Assembly (NCBI GenBank): GCA_021234155.1
Contig: JAJEKV010000047.1
Span: 8,844,033-8,908,032, forward strand
DNA from: Isoetes taiwanensis
Taxonomy: Eukaryota > Streptophyta > Lycopodiopsida > Isoetales > Isoetaceae
Length of the DNA: 64,000 bases
Reading direction: 5' to 3'
This document shows, piece after piece, positions 44,240-56,649 of the stretch. Positions within the stretch are counted from its first letter, which is position 1. Every line of letters starts with the position of its first letter. The notes under the pieces were generated by a model. It was not told where the DNA came from, did not search any database, and worked only from the letters and a program-made list of their open reading frames with translations. The position numbers were made by a program, and so were the translations under genes.

Positions 44240-45360
44240 GAGAGCCATCCGCCCAACCCCTAGAGCTCGAGCCTATGGCCATGGCGGGTGTGAAGAAGAG
44301 CGGATGCTTCTCGAAAATACGAGGAGGCAAAAGCGGGAGGAAGATGAAGGGCGTGGCCTGGGCGAGAGAGGACATCGGTGACGCCGACCCCGCACAAGAA
44401 AGGCGCAAGCGGAGCAGGAACTTCAAAGCTTTGAAGAGGGGCTGAGAACCACGCAGACAACTCCACCACTTGGGCTAGGCATCACAAGCTTAACCCCGGT
44501 AATCATCCAAGGAACCGTACCTGAGCCTGCACGACATCAAGAACCCCCTCCTCCCCCAGAGTGCAGGGACAGGGGCTACAGGATAAACGAGCTCCTACAT
44601 CTCCTACGTCAACAACTGGACCTCGGTGACTTCATCCGATGGGGAAACGCAGGAATTTCACATCGGCATAAGGGGAGGCTCGGGCATGCGGCGGAACATC
44701 AGCGGACATAGAAGCCTACACCGGCATCAGGCAGATGATGGGACAACAGGAGTTACCCACAGAGGAGTTCATAGCGATCCACGACACTGGATGGAAATCA
44801 AAGGGAAAACAACGAGTGCGCTCCTACCCAGCACCTCGACAGCAGCACCAGTCGAACAGGATAGAGGCAGTATCAACGTAACATCTCCTAAGTTCATGTT
44901 AAAGCCACTGAGGGAGATGATAGCATTACCGGTGGACGAATAAACCGGAAGACATGGGGCTACAAGAGAGAGGAGGCGGGGAGGCAGAAAGCACGACAAA
45001 TGACCGAAGGAGCGACCTAGCCAACAACCACGAGACCACTCAAAGCGCAACTCAAAGAGTGATGGCATGTGCAATGGAGATGACAACAATTCCGGGCATG
45101 GGGAAGCATCTCACAACGAAGATTCAAAGACATGCAACAATGCCCGATTGCAACAACCAAGTGATCGTGACTCAGCGATCAATGCTACGCATCTCCAAAC
45201 GACACTCCACATGACAGGTAAACACATTAAGGAGGAGCATTTTCAACTCAAGGGTTCACACCGAGCAACGTTCTCCGCGACTTGGGATAACGACCTCAAA
45301 TCACACACGAAGGTCAACTACAGTTGCAACACCTCAAGGAACCCCGGAGTCAAGTAGAAC
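44240..45360 (+). pseudogene. gag-like charged region, frameshifted
   Basis: One frame reads CEEERMLLENTRRQKREEDE, AQAEQELQSFEEGLRTTQTT, a Pro-rich linker, then INELLHLLRQQLDLGDFIRW; heptad-rich then Pro-rich, as at the start of the chromovirus gag. A neighbouring frame from 44278 gives a Lys/Arg-rich 57-codon ORF. Stops and frame changes are frequent. Identification as gag rests on position and composition only. Confidence 0.35.
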
Positions 45361-48300
45361 CTTGTATGGTGATGTTGGTAACATGCACACCAGATGGAGA
45401 TACACTTAAGAAAGGCACCACAACAATGGGTTATGTCAATGCTCATTCAACAACTAGGTGATGGCTTCGTCAAGTACTCCTACCAACAATTAGAAGACAA
45501 GAAGCCCAACTTATCTCCGACATGAGGGACCTCAACGCCCAAGATAGAAGCATTCGACACCTTAACGACAAGGACAGCAACCAAAGCACCTTCGACAAAA
45601 AGAGAGTTCAAGACATTAGCCGGGCTATTCAAGGACAAGAGCAGGTCTAGGGCAGAAAGTAATTCAACTCAAGGGTCAATCTACGCAGATATAAGAGTAC
45701 ATCATCCCCGACAGCAAACCAATCATGGAGAAGAGTCATGAGGCTTTACTTGCCAGGAAGATGCACATGTATTGAGGGACAATGGCCATAAACCAGAAGA
45801 CGAAGGAGTGCTAGTACTTCCATGAGTTCCTTAGATGCAACATGAGGTCCAAAACTGTGGAGCGTGATCAAGTGCAACTAGAAGGCAGCATAGCAACGAA
45901 GATCGTGATAACGTCTAAGCCATCACATTGAGGAGATCAAACAGTAATGGCGATGAGAAGCTCGATGGAGAAGCGAATAGGAGAACCGAGCCAAAGAATC
46001 AATTTAATCAGCTAGAACCTCACAAAGCTACGACAACTCGCATGCAACTTGCGGAACCCAAGGATCGACAATTCAAAAGGCAACCGATGAAGAGAACAAC
46101 TCCTTAATTACGAAGTCTAGCCAAAGGGATTGTGCACAACTTCACGAGGCGCCTCCAAAGATCTTCGACATTGTGAAGCGTAGCAAGTTATGCCGCGTAG
46201 AGCATGGACATTGGAGAGCTCAAAAATATCAAAGAGTCTACCAATCGAGCCGAGCTGACATATAAATAGGAGGATATAGATCTTCAACACCAACAAGCAC
46301 TAGGAGGAACATCGACAACAACGCCATGGAGTACGTGTGCACCTCGAGGGGAGACACCAAGGGAGCCTAATAGCTTTAATAGTATTTGTAATCATAATAG
46401 TGTAAGCTATATGACTTGCATGCATATTTCTCTCTCTCTCAGTATAACAGATCAAAGAAAAGAGATGCCGGACAATTGGAAGGCGTGAAGCGAGCAACAT
46501 CCTCAACACTTGTCTGTCAACACGCTACAAGACTCGAAGGATGGAGTTGGCACAATAAGATCGGATCCAGAGGCATCTTTTAGCCGCCAAGATGTTTCTC
46601 AATGAAACCACCTTCAGGCTTTTGGGAAGTAACATAGAAGATTTCAAGTGGTCAACTACGCCATCAAAACCACCAACAATGGGAAGCCTCTACATCGAGG
46701 AAAGTTGACCTCTACATCGAGGAGGAGCCCGGAGTCTCGAGCAACTCGAAGAACGTTACCCTCAAGAAGGCAGCGAGTGGATGAGCTGCGAGCAAGATTG
46801 AGGCTTATGGATGACGACATCCATAATGGGAGGAAGGCATTTCTAGATTTTCTCATGAAGGTATTGCCCCAAGTTGAGCTAAGCGTCAACGATTGGGAAG
46901 GAAATGCATAAAAGTAACTAAAATTATACATGATTGTTAACGGACATCCAACATATTGAAACCGCCGTGAGACCGGATCACCTCGCTAAGAAGGAATCAT
47001 TACTAGGATAATTGTTGACCATGTATAAAAGCTAGTACCTCAAGGAATAATCCAATCGAATGAAAAGAAGTAATCTAACAAGTAGGCCAACTTGTTATGA
47101 TGACATCAATTCAATTGATAGGAATATTCCAAGAGAGTAAATAACTAAGAAAAGGGGATATTTAGAATATAAAATTAAATAGCACATGAAAGGCACATCG
47201 AGAAATAAGAAAACATATTAATCACATAGTCTCTTGAGGCAAAAAGAATTGTCATGATAATAAAACCTTGCAATTTAGAATTGTTCTAAATAATTCAATA
47301 ACTCATCGCTTAGGGATAGATATGTTAAACATAATGGCTGCATCCATCATAGATGATTAAATATGTTAGCGCTAGTAAATTAATGTGTTAGGTAAGAAGC
47401 ATATAGCCTCTTAAGGTAGATAGAATAGATGAGATGTTATGACAACATCAATTGAGGGGATAGGATACATTGAGGTGTAGGACCATTTTCTTATGAAGAA
47501 AGTGGGGGCTCAATCTTAGGGGTGAACCTACCTACATCTTAGGGGTTGAATCGCCATCCAATTAGCTGGAACCCTTAGAATAGAGTTCCTTTTCTAAAGT
47601 AGCCAAAAGCACATAGAGCGTAAGATGGATAGATGCTTAATGTCTATGTGTCCTTGACATGCAAGATTAATGCGCAGAAACCAACCGCACCAAAGCGAGG
47701 GAGCGAATCAATGGAAGCAATGCAACAACCAAGTCGTCTCCAAATTAGTCGACACCGGCTCAATGGGGAGATGTATTCTAGCCTTAGCGGGTGCGACAAC
47801 TAAGGTGGGGAGAGGCTTTGCATAAATTTCTTACGCCATGATCTATTGTTTGCATTCGCATCTAGGAATGAGCTAGTAGCCTAGCTCTTAATTAAATTAT
47901 TCAGGTCGTCAACCCCATATAACTACATAAATTATATAATCTTAAATATGTTATCATGCGGGGGCATCAATAGCACTCCATGATGGCATGTATCATAAGC
48001 TTTAATGCCTTGTTGATAAATTATATGTTCATAATGTTTGCATAGATAGTTTTATCTTGTGTAGATATCTCAAGACGTCGAGATAAAGTAAGATAATAAT
48101 TACATAAAATCTTAGTTAAACCTTCAGCGTAAGGATGTAATTCCTTCCAAAGGCATTTAAGTAACTTTCATAGGATCTTGACAAATATAATAAGAATTTG
48201 TGCATCTTTCCATAAGTATATAGCAAATATAAAGTATATACATGTAAGGTTGATACATCACCAACCAAGTAGCGGCGAGAGTCATCGCTCAACACTTGGA

Positions 48301-49925
48301 TCCGATGATATAAATCCTAGCCATATGATAAACAATTAAAAATCGTTTCAAACTAAGTATGGCATCGATAATCGTTATGATGACATATCTTAAAGGTAAA
48401 TAAAGTTATCATATAATAGTTAGTTAAATATAATACTATTGGAAGCAATATATCCAATACTACTATAATGCTAATATAAGAATATTACCGTAAGGTAATT
48501 AATATAATTGCATGCATTAGGGAAGTCCAGCGGGGATCATGCGAGGGGTCCAAGATGTAATGTTTATTTAAGACGTTAACGGATGCTAGCCGACATGCAA
48601 CAGTTGGTGGAGGAAGTACAAAGATATCCTCTAGCGAAAGAAGAGGCCGCGAAGAAAGCATAGCGACAAGCTCGATCGACAATTGCATAGATGAAGCTCA
48701 GATCGGCGGTTAGGCTGAAGCTCTGCGATCGGGCGATTACAAACATCAGCTGAAGCTTCAGATCGACAATTGCAAGAAGCTTGCTCCAAGGTGGTTTGGA
48801 CAATTCAGGATAACCAAAAGAGTAGGTAACCAATCCTATAAGTTGGACCCGCCAAAGACACTTAAAGATCCATAGTGTTTTCCGTAAGTCTCCTAAAGAA
48901 ACACATTCCTAATCCGAGAGGAAGTACTGGAGAGACCAAAGTTCTTGGAAACAATGGGCTTATCACCTTGAGATTGTTCGAGGTTCTTCTTGTCGATCCT
49001 ATAAGAAGACAAGAAGATCTCAATCCTCCAATACCAGTGAAAGAGACACTTACAAGTGGAAGGCGCTTCGTGGGCACTACAAATAGATCTTGAGAAGCAG
49101 TACCCGCAACTCATGGAGCAATGCAATGGTCGGCTCGTCACCGGAAGTGTCGACATCGACACCCAAGAAATCGCCGGGCATGTCGATTTGGGTTTAGATT
49201 AAATTTCATGTGTAGCTAAGATTAATCTACGCATGCAGCCTATGCTAGGTATGGGTTGCATGCATTATTCTATCGATGATGAGACCACTACGGTGATCTC
49301 TAGGGCGTGGTGTAATGTCATTGTAGGCATGACCGCGGTTTTGCTTGCACGAGTTGGGAGGTAGATTAGAAGGTCTACTTACGTCCCCACGGAAGTACAC
49401 GACCTCGAGAGATAAGAAGTCATTCAGGAATGCATGATAGGAAAAGCACCTCTAGTCAATGCCTCACGGGGAGGGCCCTTCACGCCCCATATATATACGG
49501 GAAGGACCCTATATCTCCACGTTGGCCAACTACAGTGTAGGCATGAGTGGCATATAGGCATGATAGGGGCGATGTCTCCCACGGCCATGATGGAAGAAAC
49601 ATAATCTTCCTATGCCGGGAGATATGCCTTGCATCCATATAATTGTATTTAATGGGTGGTTCCCTAACAACCAATATCTATAATAATTAAATGTATGCTA
49701 GCGTAGTGTGGACCTGCAGGCCAATAGGGGAGTCTACGGGAGGAAGGTCACACTGTAAAGACTTGCAACACATAATTTTGTCACGGTGTGTTGTAAGGAA
49801 ACGATGTGGAACCTTAAGTAGGAAATTTTGGAACTATGTTAATAATAATAATGGTGTAAGCTATAAAATTTTGTGAATAATAATAGATGATAAAGTAAGA
49901 GGGTGAAAGACTCCCTTACCATAGT
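45361..49925. other. LTR element internal sequence without recognisable genes
   Basis: 4.5 kb of A-rich sequence, many short frames. VDTGSMGRCILALAGATTK at about 47748-47805 resembles a D-T-G protease site but lacks flanking support. An AT-rich stretch (46920-48480) has no gene. Confidence 0.4.
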
Positions 49926-50837
49926 ATCATTGCGAAGGGAGGTGAATGGAACAACACAAGAGTGCACAACAAAGGTACTACAAATCCACTTTAAAGAACA
50001 AGGAAAAATTGATATTCTGAATACACTCATTTTGTGGCAAATAGACTATTTCGGCAAGCCTTGGAGATTGGGTGTTTGAACGGAGAAGAGCAAAAGAGCT
50101 GGACTGTTGCCCCTTTCCATGCAATCCAACGTGCATAACATATTACGAAGACCAATGGCTCTGACTACGTCTAAAATGCCACTGCTTCAAAATGCACATG
50201 TTTATGCCCTCTTATAATACTGACCCTTGGCATGGAAGTTGTCATATGGTAATGAGCCTTGGAGACTACATATTCTAGCCTAGACATCATTGTTGCCCGA
50301 GTCAAAGGGGTCATGTCAATCTGGCTTTTATGCCAAAATGCATACAACCTTTTTTTTTTTTTAGGGTAAGAGTGTGTATGTATTAATATATAAGATAAAA
50401 GTACATCATATCCCCATATAAGGGAAGAAAGAGTATAGCCAGATATTGTGTACTCAAGGTAATATCACCTCTTCCCCACCATGTGGGTACTATAAGGGAG
50501 ATCACCTGTCTTCACCATATAGTGGGTACTACAGAGTGACTACACTCCTTTTCCACATCTGGAACCCCACAACACTTAGCTCAGTATGGCTAAGACACTT
50601 GCCACCACATTATTGGCATCAGTTGCATCCATAGGATTTCTGTTGAGCCAATGACATCTAAAGAAGGAATAGAACCCTTCCAGTGTCCCTAGTCTGTCTA
50701 GCTCTCTGTTATATCTTACACCTTTATGTCGATGATGTGACAGAGCCACCAATGCAACTTCCAGATTGAAATAGTTTTTCAGTCTTGTTATGCAGATCGT
50801 TGACCCCCAATAGCTATATCACAGCGGTGCTTCCAGA

Positions 50838-51658
50838 TCAGAGTGCAATGTTAAGTAGCGAGGCTTCTATGCAGTTTCTATCCAATGCTATTACTAAATC
50901 AGGCCATATTAGTTGATGCATAAATATACCAATAATGGGGCTTACCCAAAGCCAGAACTTTGCAATCGATGGACAGAAGAAAAGGTGTCCAACCGACTCC
51001 CGCACCTGACATCCAAGTGGGCATTTATCATCACCAGTCATATGTCTAATATAGAGGTTCTCATTTGTACTCAGCCCACCCTGCGCGGGGCTAGCCAATC
51101 TAAAGAACTGAATCTTCTTAGAACAGATAGATTTCCAAGAGTTAGCTAGGATTTCTTTTGTCATCACATGACCCAAACTAAGCCTTATCTCTGCCTTCAG
51201 AGGCGTATCCTTACAAAGAGATTGATAGATCCTATCCACATTATAGATCACTTGTCCATCAAGTAGCCAATTTTCTTATGGTCCAATGACCCCCCACACA
51301 TCCCCGACTCTCAAGAGGATCTCTCTAAGAACTGCCTTGTCCCTTCCCCCCGGTCAGTGGACTCTATTCTTGAACTTGGTCCAACTAATCCCGCCATTCT
51401 CCCATAAGTGTTGCAACTGTGTGATTCCTAATCTCTTCCATTTAATGAAGATACGAGGATGAGAGAGAGCTAAGGGGAGTCCATTTCTATCCCAAATGTT
51501 CGTGTTCCAAAAGATACTAAACCCTCCTGCTTCCCTTGGAGGGATCATAGGGGTAAAAGCATGCTGCACTTCCATCCATGCTTGCAGAATCCTTCTCATG
51601 ACAGGAGATGTCCCAGGAGCCAGCTTAAAGCTATAGTACAAGGCTCCAAGCTCATCCC
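50838..51658 (-). pseudogene. LINE RT C-terminus, copy 2
   Basis: Same protein as 40051-41059, but split into frames 51251-50838 and 51641-51354 by small indels. The indels fall mostly at CTG/CAG sites (for example CCACCTGCC at 40599 against CCCGCC here). It is then interrupted by the copia insertion at 51659 and resumes at 57422-57235. Confidence 0.85.
51654..51658. repeat. Copia target site duplication ATCCC, left
   Basis: Repeated at 57230-57234. Confidence 0.9.
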
Positions 51659-52237
51659 TGATAAACTTAAAAAGAATTATTTAGCACATATATTAGAGCA
51701 AAAGGATCACAGATCTTCTATTCCCTTGTATCAAATACAAGTTAGATATTTCATAATGCTACCTTACCAAATAATCTATAAGGACAATATAACAACTTAT
51801 TGCAATATCTTCAATAGCGGCATCACTTACAGTAGCATTATATTAGGCCCCCCGAAATCCCAATCTCCCTTTTAGATATCATGCCGGAATCACTCTAAAA
51901 GGACTCGAAACCTTATTTACAATACTCCTTGATTTATCCAGATCAATCCGGCAGCTGTGCCGGACCGATAGCTACAGTTTTCGGTTCCCTCCGATGCCTT
52001 ATGAAATCGCCCTTAGGCACGTCGTGCCTTGCTAATTTAAGCTCAATGTTTCTACTAACGGTTTCGTTTAACCATTAACCATTACTTCAACCATTAACCA
52101 TTACTTCAAATATTGTGGCTTTCAACCTTATCCACTTACACCATTGGAATTTCCCTAGAAAACTTCTCACATGATTTCCCTTTAACAGGCAGTTCAGTCC
52201 CTGATATATGTACTGTTATTATATGATCATTCCAACA
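51659..52237 (-). repeat. Copia 3' LTR
   Basis: Starts TGATAAACTT, ends TTCCAACA; matches 56650-57229. Confidence 0.95.
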
Positions 52238-52247
52238 TTCCCCCTTC
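52238..52247 (-). promoter_or_regulatory. Copia polypurine tract
   Basis: Minus strand GAAGGGGGAA next to the 3' LTR. Confidence 0.85.
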
Positions 52248-53400
52248 ATGTAATAACAGTACAATTTATTAATCTCTTTAATTCCATAAATCTTCCTTCA
52301 GGTAATATTTTAGTCAGGATATCTGCTAGCTGCACAGTGGTACTGACATACATCATCTTAATCAATCCCTGTTCAACAATATCTCTGATAAAATGTAATT
52401 CCAGCTCAATGTGTTTAGATTTTTCATGCAACACTGGGTCTTTTGACATGGCAATGCAACTTGTGCTGTCACTGAAGACTTCAGTTGCTTGTGGCTGTTC
52501 ATATCCAAGTTCTAATAGCAATCTTCTTTCCCAAACAACTTCTTTGGCACACAGGGTTGCAGCTGCATATTCAGCTTCAGCGCTAGACATAGCAACTGAG
52601 TTTTGTTTTTTACTTTTCCAAGCTACAGGAGCTCCTCCAAGGATCATTAGATACCCTGAAGTAGACCTTCTCTTGTCTAAGTCTCCTCCCCAATCTGCAT
52701 CACAATAACATTTCAGTTTTAAATCTTCAGAGCAGAAGGTAATTCCATCATTCATGGTCCCTTTTAGATATCTCAATATCCTTTTTGCTGCAGTCCAATG
52801 ATCCTTACCAGGATCATGGTTATATCTGCTCAGTAGATTGACAATATAAGCAACATCTGGTCTAGTACAGTTCGCTACATAAGAAAGACAGCCTATTAAA
52901 GACCTGTATGGAGTATTTAACATCTCATCCCTTTCGAAATCATCCTTGGGACACATTTTCTCTGATATTTTACAACCTGGTACAGCAGGTGTTTTACTTA
53001 TGTTGCATTCTTGCATTTTAAATCTTTCAAGCATGCCTTGAATCTGCCCCTTTTGTGAAAGTGTCAGTAACTTGTTTTTCCTGTCTCTGTAAACCTCAAT
53101 TCCTAGGAAGGTTTTTAGTTCCCCTAGATCTGTCATCATGAATTTATTGTTCAATATTGCCTTGCAATGCTCTAAGACCTTTAATCCTTTTGAGATCATT
53201 ATGTTATCGTCAACATATAAAGCTATTATGCACCATTCTTTATCAGCTTCATATTTATACAGATTGCCATCATTCTTCAATTTTGTAAATCCTTGTTCCC
53301 TCAAATAACCGTCCATACATTTATACCATTCCTGGGGATTTGTTTGAGTCCATAAACTGCTGCTCTCTTGACTTCCAAACTTTATTTTCTTTTTCTTCAA
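52246..53400 (-). pseudogene. Copia RT C-terminal half and RNase H
   Basis: 384-codon frame. The RT palm continues with WCIIALYVDDNIMISKGLKV (YVDD catalytic pair intact), then LGELKTFLGIEVYRDRKNKL and YRSLIGCLSYVANCTRPDVA. RNase H follows: KCYCDADWGGDLDKRRSTSG, SSAEAEYAAATLCAKEVVW, and VFSDSTSCIAMSKDPVLHEK ... HIELELHFIRD; the acidic residues D, E, D are in place. The frame joins the upstream pol frame near 53340 only after two small indels: a middle frame encodes VYGLKQ, then this frame gives NPQEWYKCMDGYL. It ends 8 bp from the 3' LTR. Confidence 0.9.
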
Positions 53401-55936
53401 ACCCAGGTGGTGGTCTCATAAAGATTTCCTCTTCCAACTTAGCATTTAGAAATGCAGTATTAACATTCATATGATGTATTTCGAGATCACATGCATTAGC
53501 AATTGCTAGCAGCATTCTTACACTGTTCATCTTTACCAGAGGTGAGAAAGTTTCTTCATAGTCCTGCTCCTTCTTCTGTGAAAAGCCCTGTGCCACTAAA
53601 CGAGCTTTGTACTTAGGTGTTTTGCTGTCTGCCCCTGTTTTTAATTTGAAGATCCATTTATTACCCACTATATTTTTTCCTTCTGGCACATCCACCACTT
53701 CAAAGGTTTCTGTCCTTTTAAACGAGTTCATTTCATCTTGCATGGCTTTAAGCCATTGTACTTTATCATGTGCCATTAGTACTTCAGCATAATTCTTAGG
53801 AACCTTAGGATCTAAATGCATCAAAATTTCAAACAAGCAGTTTAACTCACCTTCATTTCCTTGAAGTCTTCTGCTTCTTCCATGTTCGTCTCTTCCATAT
53901 ATGCTTGTATCAGTTCTTATCTCTTCTTGCAGCCTTTGACCTTCAGATCCTTTTCTTTTCCTTGTTTGTTTTATGTCAAGTGTCTCCTTGTCTACCAACT
54001 TGGATGGTTCAGTTTGCTGCTGTTCCTGCTCAGACGACTCAGCCATGCTTTCATGTGACTCCTCCACATCATGTTCATTAGCTTGATCTTGCTGTTCCTG
54101 TACAAATGACCCAGCCACCTCGTCATCATCTTGATTGTCTGCAGTAAACAATCCATCAGTATTATTTGTAACAGTACTCTCTAAATTTGTCTCAGTACTT
54201 TCGCATTTAGCAGTCTGAACACTATCATTTACTTTTGGCACCACTTTATAGAATTGTTTTTCGTCAAACACCACATCTCTGCTTACAATGACCCTTCTTT
54301 TGCTTGGTTCAAACAATCTATATGCCTTTGATTGTTCATCGTAACCAATCATATAGGTTATCAATGCTCGATCATCCAGTTTGTTTCTCAGCTCATCTGG
54401 TATATGAGCAAAAGCCAAGCAGCCATATGCTCTTAACCTGTCATAAGAAGGAGCTTTGCCAGACCACAACATTTCTGGTACAGTACCTTTTGTACTTATA
54501 GATGGAAGAATATTTTGCACATATACAGCAGCTTTGACTGCCTCATCCCAAAGAAAATTTGGTAACCCAGAGTATTTTAACATACTTCTTACCGCATTCA
54601 GTATCGTCCTGTTCTTACGATCTGCAATCCCATTTTGTTGCGGGGAGTATCTGCAGGTAAGTTGTCTTTTGATTCCCTTATTCCTGCAAAACATCTTAAA
54701 TTCATTCGAAATGAACTCACCTCCCCTGTCAGAGCGTAATGTTCTGATTTTCCTTCCAGTTTCAGCCTCTACTTCACTCACATATGACTTGAATACTTCA
54801 AAGGCAGAATCTTTAGTTCTTAGACAATATACTTTAGTTTTTCTACTGAAGTCATCAATCAATGTCATGAAATACCTTTTACCTGATAGACTTGTGACAT
54901 TCAATGGTCCACAGAGATCGGTGTGAACTAAATCTAGAACACCTTTTGCTCTTTTGTGTGATCTTTTGAATGGAAGCCTGCTGTGTTTTCCAAGAATGCA
55001 GCCAGCACATATAAAATCTTCCACCTTGTTTTCTGCAGCATTGATTAATCCTTTTTTAATCAGTAATTCAACAGTTTTTGAATTTACATGGCACATTCTT
55101 TCATGCCAAGTTTTAATGGTAGTGCTTCCAATGTGATTGATACTTGGAAAATGATCTTTGTGCAGTCCAAACAAATTTCCAACCCTTTTTCCAATAAACT
55201 TAATTTTTTCATTGAAGAACACTTTACATTCCAGCTTTTCAAATACAACTTTATAACCCAGGTCTACAAGTTGACAAACTGATATCAAATTTCTAACTAG
55301 TCCAGGTACACAAAGTACATCTTCTAGTTGCACACTTTTTCCTTCTAAATCATAGAGCTCTAGCATTCCAATATCTTTTATTTCTTGAAGGTCTCCATTT
55401 CCTAGTTGCACATGTCCTCCCTTTCTGCCCTGACATTTTTTTAGCAGCTTTGATGATGCAGTCACGGTCCTTTCAGCTCCCGAATCTAGTATCATAAGAT
55501 TATGGTCACTGTTAGTTTGTCCTAGAGCATTTATTTCAGAATTGCTTACCTCAGTGTCTTCATTGAGCTCATCTTCATCAGCTCGGTTGTCTTGTGCAAG
55601 GTTGACAGCTGGATTTCTCCTGCCAGTGCCATTGTTTCTATTTCCAAGACCACCTCTGCTGTCTGCACCCTTGCCTTTGCCTCTTCCCCTAATATTTTGT
55701 CCTTTCGGACTTGAACAATTTGCTGATATATGCCCCTTGCCATTACAATTGAAGCATATGATCTCCTTTTTCAAATTAGGGCAGTCAGCTTTAAGATGCC
55801 CATAGCTGTCACAAATGTAACAGGGCCCTACTTTCCTTCTACTGGCTGCATTGTAAGATTTTTTTTTGTTTGTATTTTCCAGCATACAACACCTCAGTGT
55901 TATCCTCTTCTTCCTGCCCAAGCTTGCCTTGTTCAA
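53321..55936 (-). pseudogene. Copia gag zinc knuckles, protease, integrase and RT N-terminal half
   Basis: 871-codon frame. The first Met is probably not a real start; it continues gag in a shifted frame. Two zinc knuckles: CYICDSYGHLKADC and CFNCNGKGHISANC (about residues 38-72). Protease active site is MILDSGAERT. Pre-integrase domain is WHERMCHVNSKTVELLIKKG ... CAGCILGKHSRLPF. Integrase has HTDLCGPL (first Asp), LRSDRGGEF (second Asp) and QNGIADRKNRT, where the third catalytic residue is normally Glu but is Asp here (codon 54620-54622). RT motif A reads HHMNVNTAFL, where MDV is expected (codon 53465-53467, Asp to Asn). The frame leaves the RT consensus after KVWK and ends at 53321. Confidence 0.92.
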
Positions 55937-56624
55937 ACTCAGTCCTCACTATTTGAATAGCATGTTCTTTGGATTTGGCCACATTCCGTAATAGAGTTGT
56001 CAAATGAGCATTATGAGAAACAGACCTGGATATTGCTAACAATTGATACTGCTCATTAAGAATGATCCCTGCCCCTTCTAAGTCTGCAACAATTGAGTCA
56101 AATCTCTCAAAGAACTCAGTTATATTATCATTTTCACGGAGTTTCAGTTTCCTCAGCTGCTTTTCCAGTACATCAATTTGTGATGATGTTTTAGCCTCAT
56201 AATTTTTAATCATGTACATCCACATTTCTCTGGGCGTCATACCTCTAAGTTTCAGTTTAATAACTGCTCCAACTTTGCAACAGATTATTGCTTGTGCTTC
56301 CATGATCTTAAAACTTTCCTCAGGATCAACACTTGCATTCCTTACTGCAGTAGCAGCTATTGAGCTTGCTGCTGCTCTCCCAGCTCCTATTTCTGCTGTT
56401 GTGCTCTCTTCACTAGAACTAGCAACATTTCCCCCTGCATTAGACATGCCTGCACTCAAGACTGTACCAGGACTTGGACGTCTTATAGCATTTTCATCTA
56501 TTAGATACCATAGATTTTCAAATTCCAACACTTGCCTAATGCTTTGTTTCCAGATCTGGAAACCATTCTCACCTTTGAACACTTCAATTGAGTTCAGTAG
56601 ATTTGCTCCAAATCTAGTTGCCAT
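55839..56624 (-). CDS. Copia gag
   Basis: 261 codons from the Met at 56624, 13 bp inside the primer-binding site: MATRFGANLLNSIEVFKGEN, FQIWKQSIRQVLEFENLWYL, then ITEFFERFDSIVADLEGAG. This is the gag helical domain of plant copia elements (start motif F-x-G-x-N-(F/Y)-x-x-W). It forms the particle shell. The frame ends at GKYKQKKILQCSQ, whereas the zinc knuckles are one frame away. The switch is at a run of nine A on the minus strand (about 55857-55865), so either a one-base indel or ribosomal slippage separates gag from pol. Confidence 0.92.
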   Translation of the reverse strand: MATRFGANLLNSIEVFKGENGFQIWKQSIRQVLEFENLWYLIDENAIRRPSPGTVLSAGMSNAGGNVASSSEESTTAEIGAGRAAASSIAATAVRNASVDPEESFKIMEAQAIICCKVGAVIKLKLRGMTPREMWMYMIKNYEAKTSSQIDVLEKQLRKLKLRENDNITEFFERFDSIVADLEGAGIILNEQYQLLAISRSVSHNAHLTTLLRNVAKSKEHAIQIVRTEFEQGKLGQEEEDNTEVLYAGKYKQKKILQCSQ

Positions 56625-56636
56625 CTCTAACCTTAT

Positions 56637-56648
56637 GCTCTGATACCA
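56637..56648 (-). promoter_or_regulatory. Copia primer-binding site, tRNA-iMet
   Basis: Minus strand TGGTATCAGAGC, two bases from the 5' LTR; exact. Confidence 0.95.
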
Positions 56649-56649
56649 A

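Larger units (their letters stand above)
42662..49925 (+). mobile_element. Internal region of the LTR element, no pol recognised
   Basis: 7.3 kb from the primer-binding site to the duplication joint. There is no RT, integrase or RNase H in any frame. 42868-43168 holds two tandem modules, 43911-44128 a TATA box and short ORF, and about 44240-45360 a gag-like charged region. 45360-49925 is coding-like in composition with short frames, such as MVNYAIKTTNNGKPLHRGKL (46648-46911) and a closing MEQCNGRLVTGSVDIDTQEI (about 49110-49200). It contains nothing I can name. The right end is cut at 49925, where acetylesterase exon sequence resumes. It is either a non-autonomous element or the 5' part of a larger one. 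Confidence 0.6.
49926..51658 (+). repeat. Duplicated segment, copy 2 (before the copia insertion)
   Basis: Starts ATCATTGCGAAGGG inside the acetylesterase penultimate exon with no upstream gene sequence, then follows copy 1 base for base apart from small indels. It continues after the copia element at 57235-57422. The base before the joint differs (C at 39140, T at 49925). Confidence 0.95.

Noticed and set aside
47748-47805. VDTGS word suggesting an aspartic protease
   Set aside because: No flanking protease motifs and no pol nearby; a five-residue match is not enough.
53607-55805. Plus-strand open frames across the copia element
   Set aside because: Antisense shadows of the copia pol frame.
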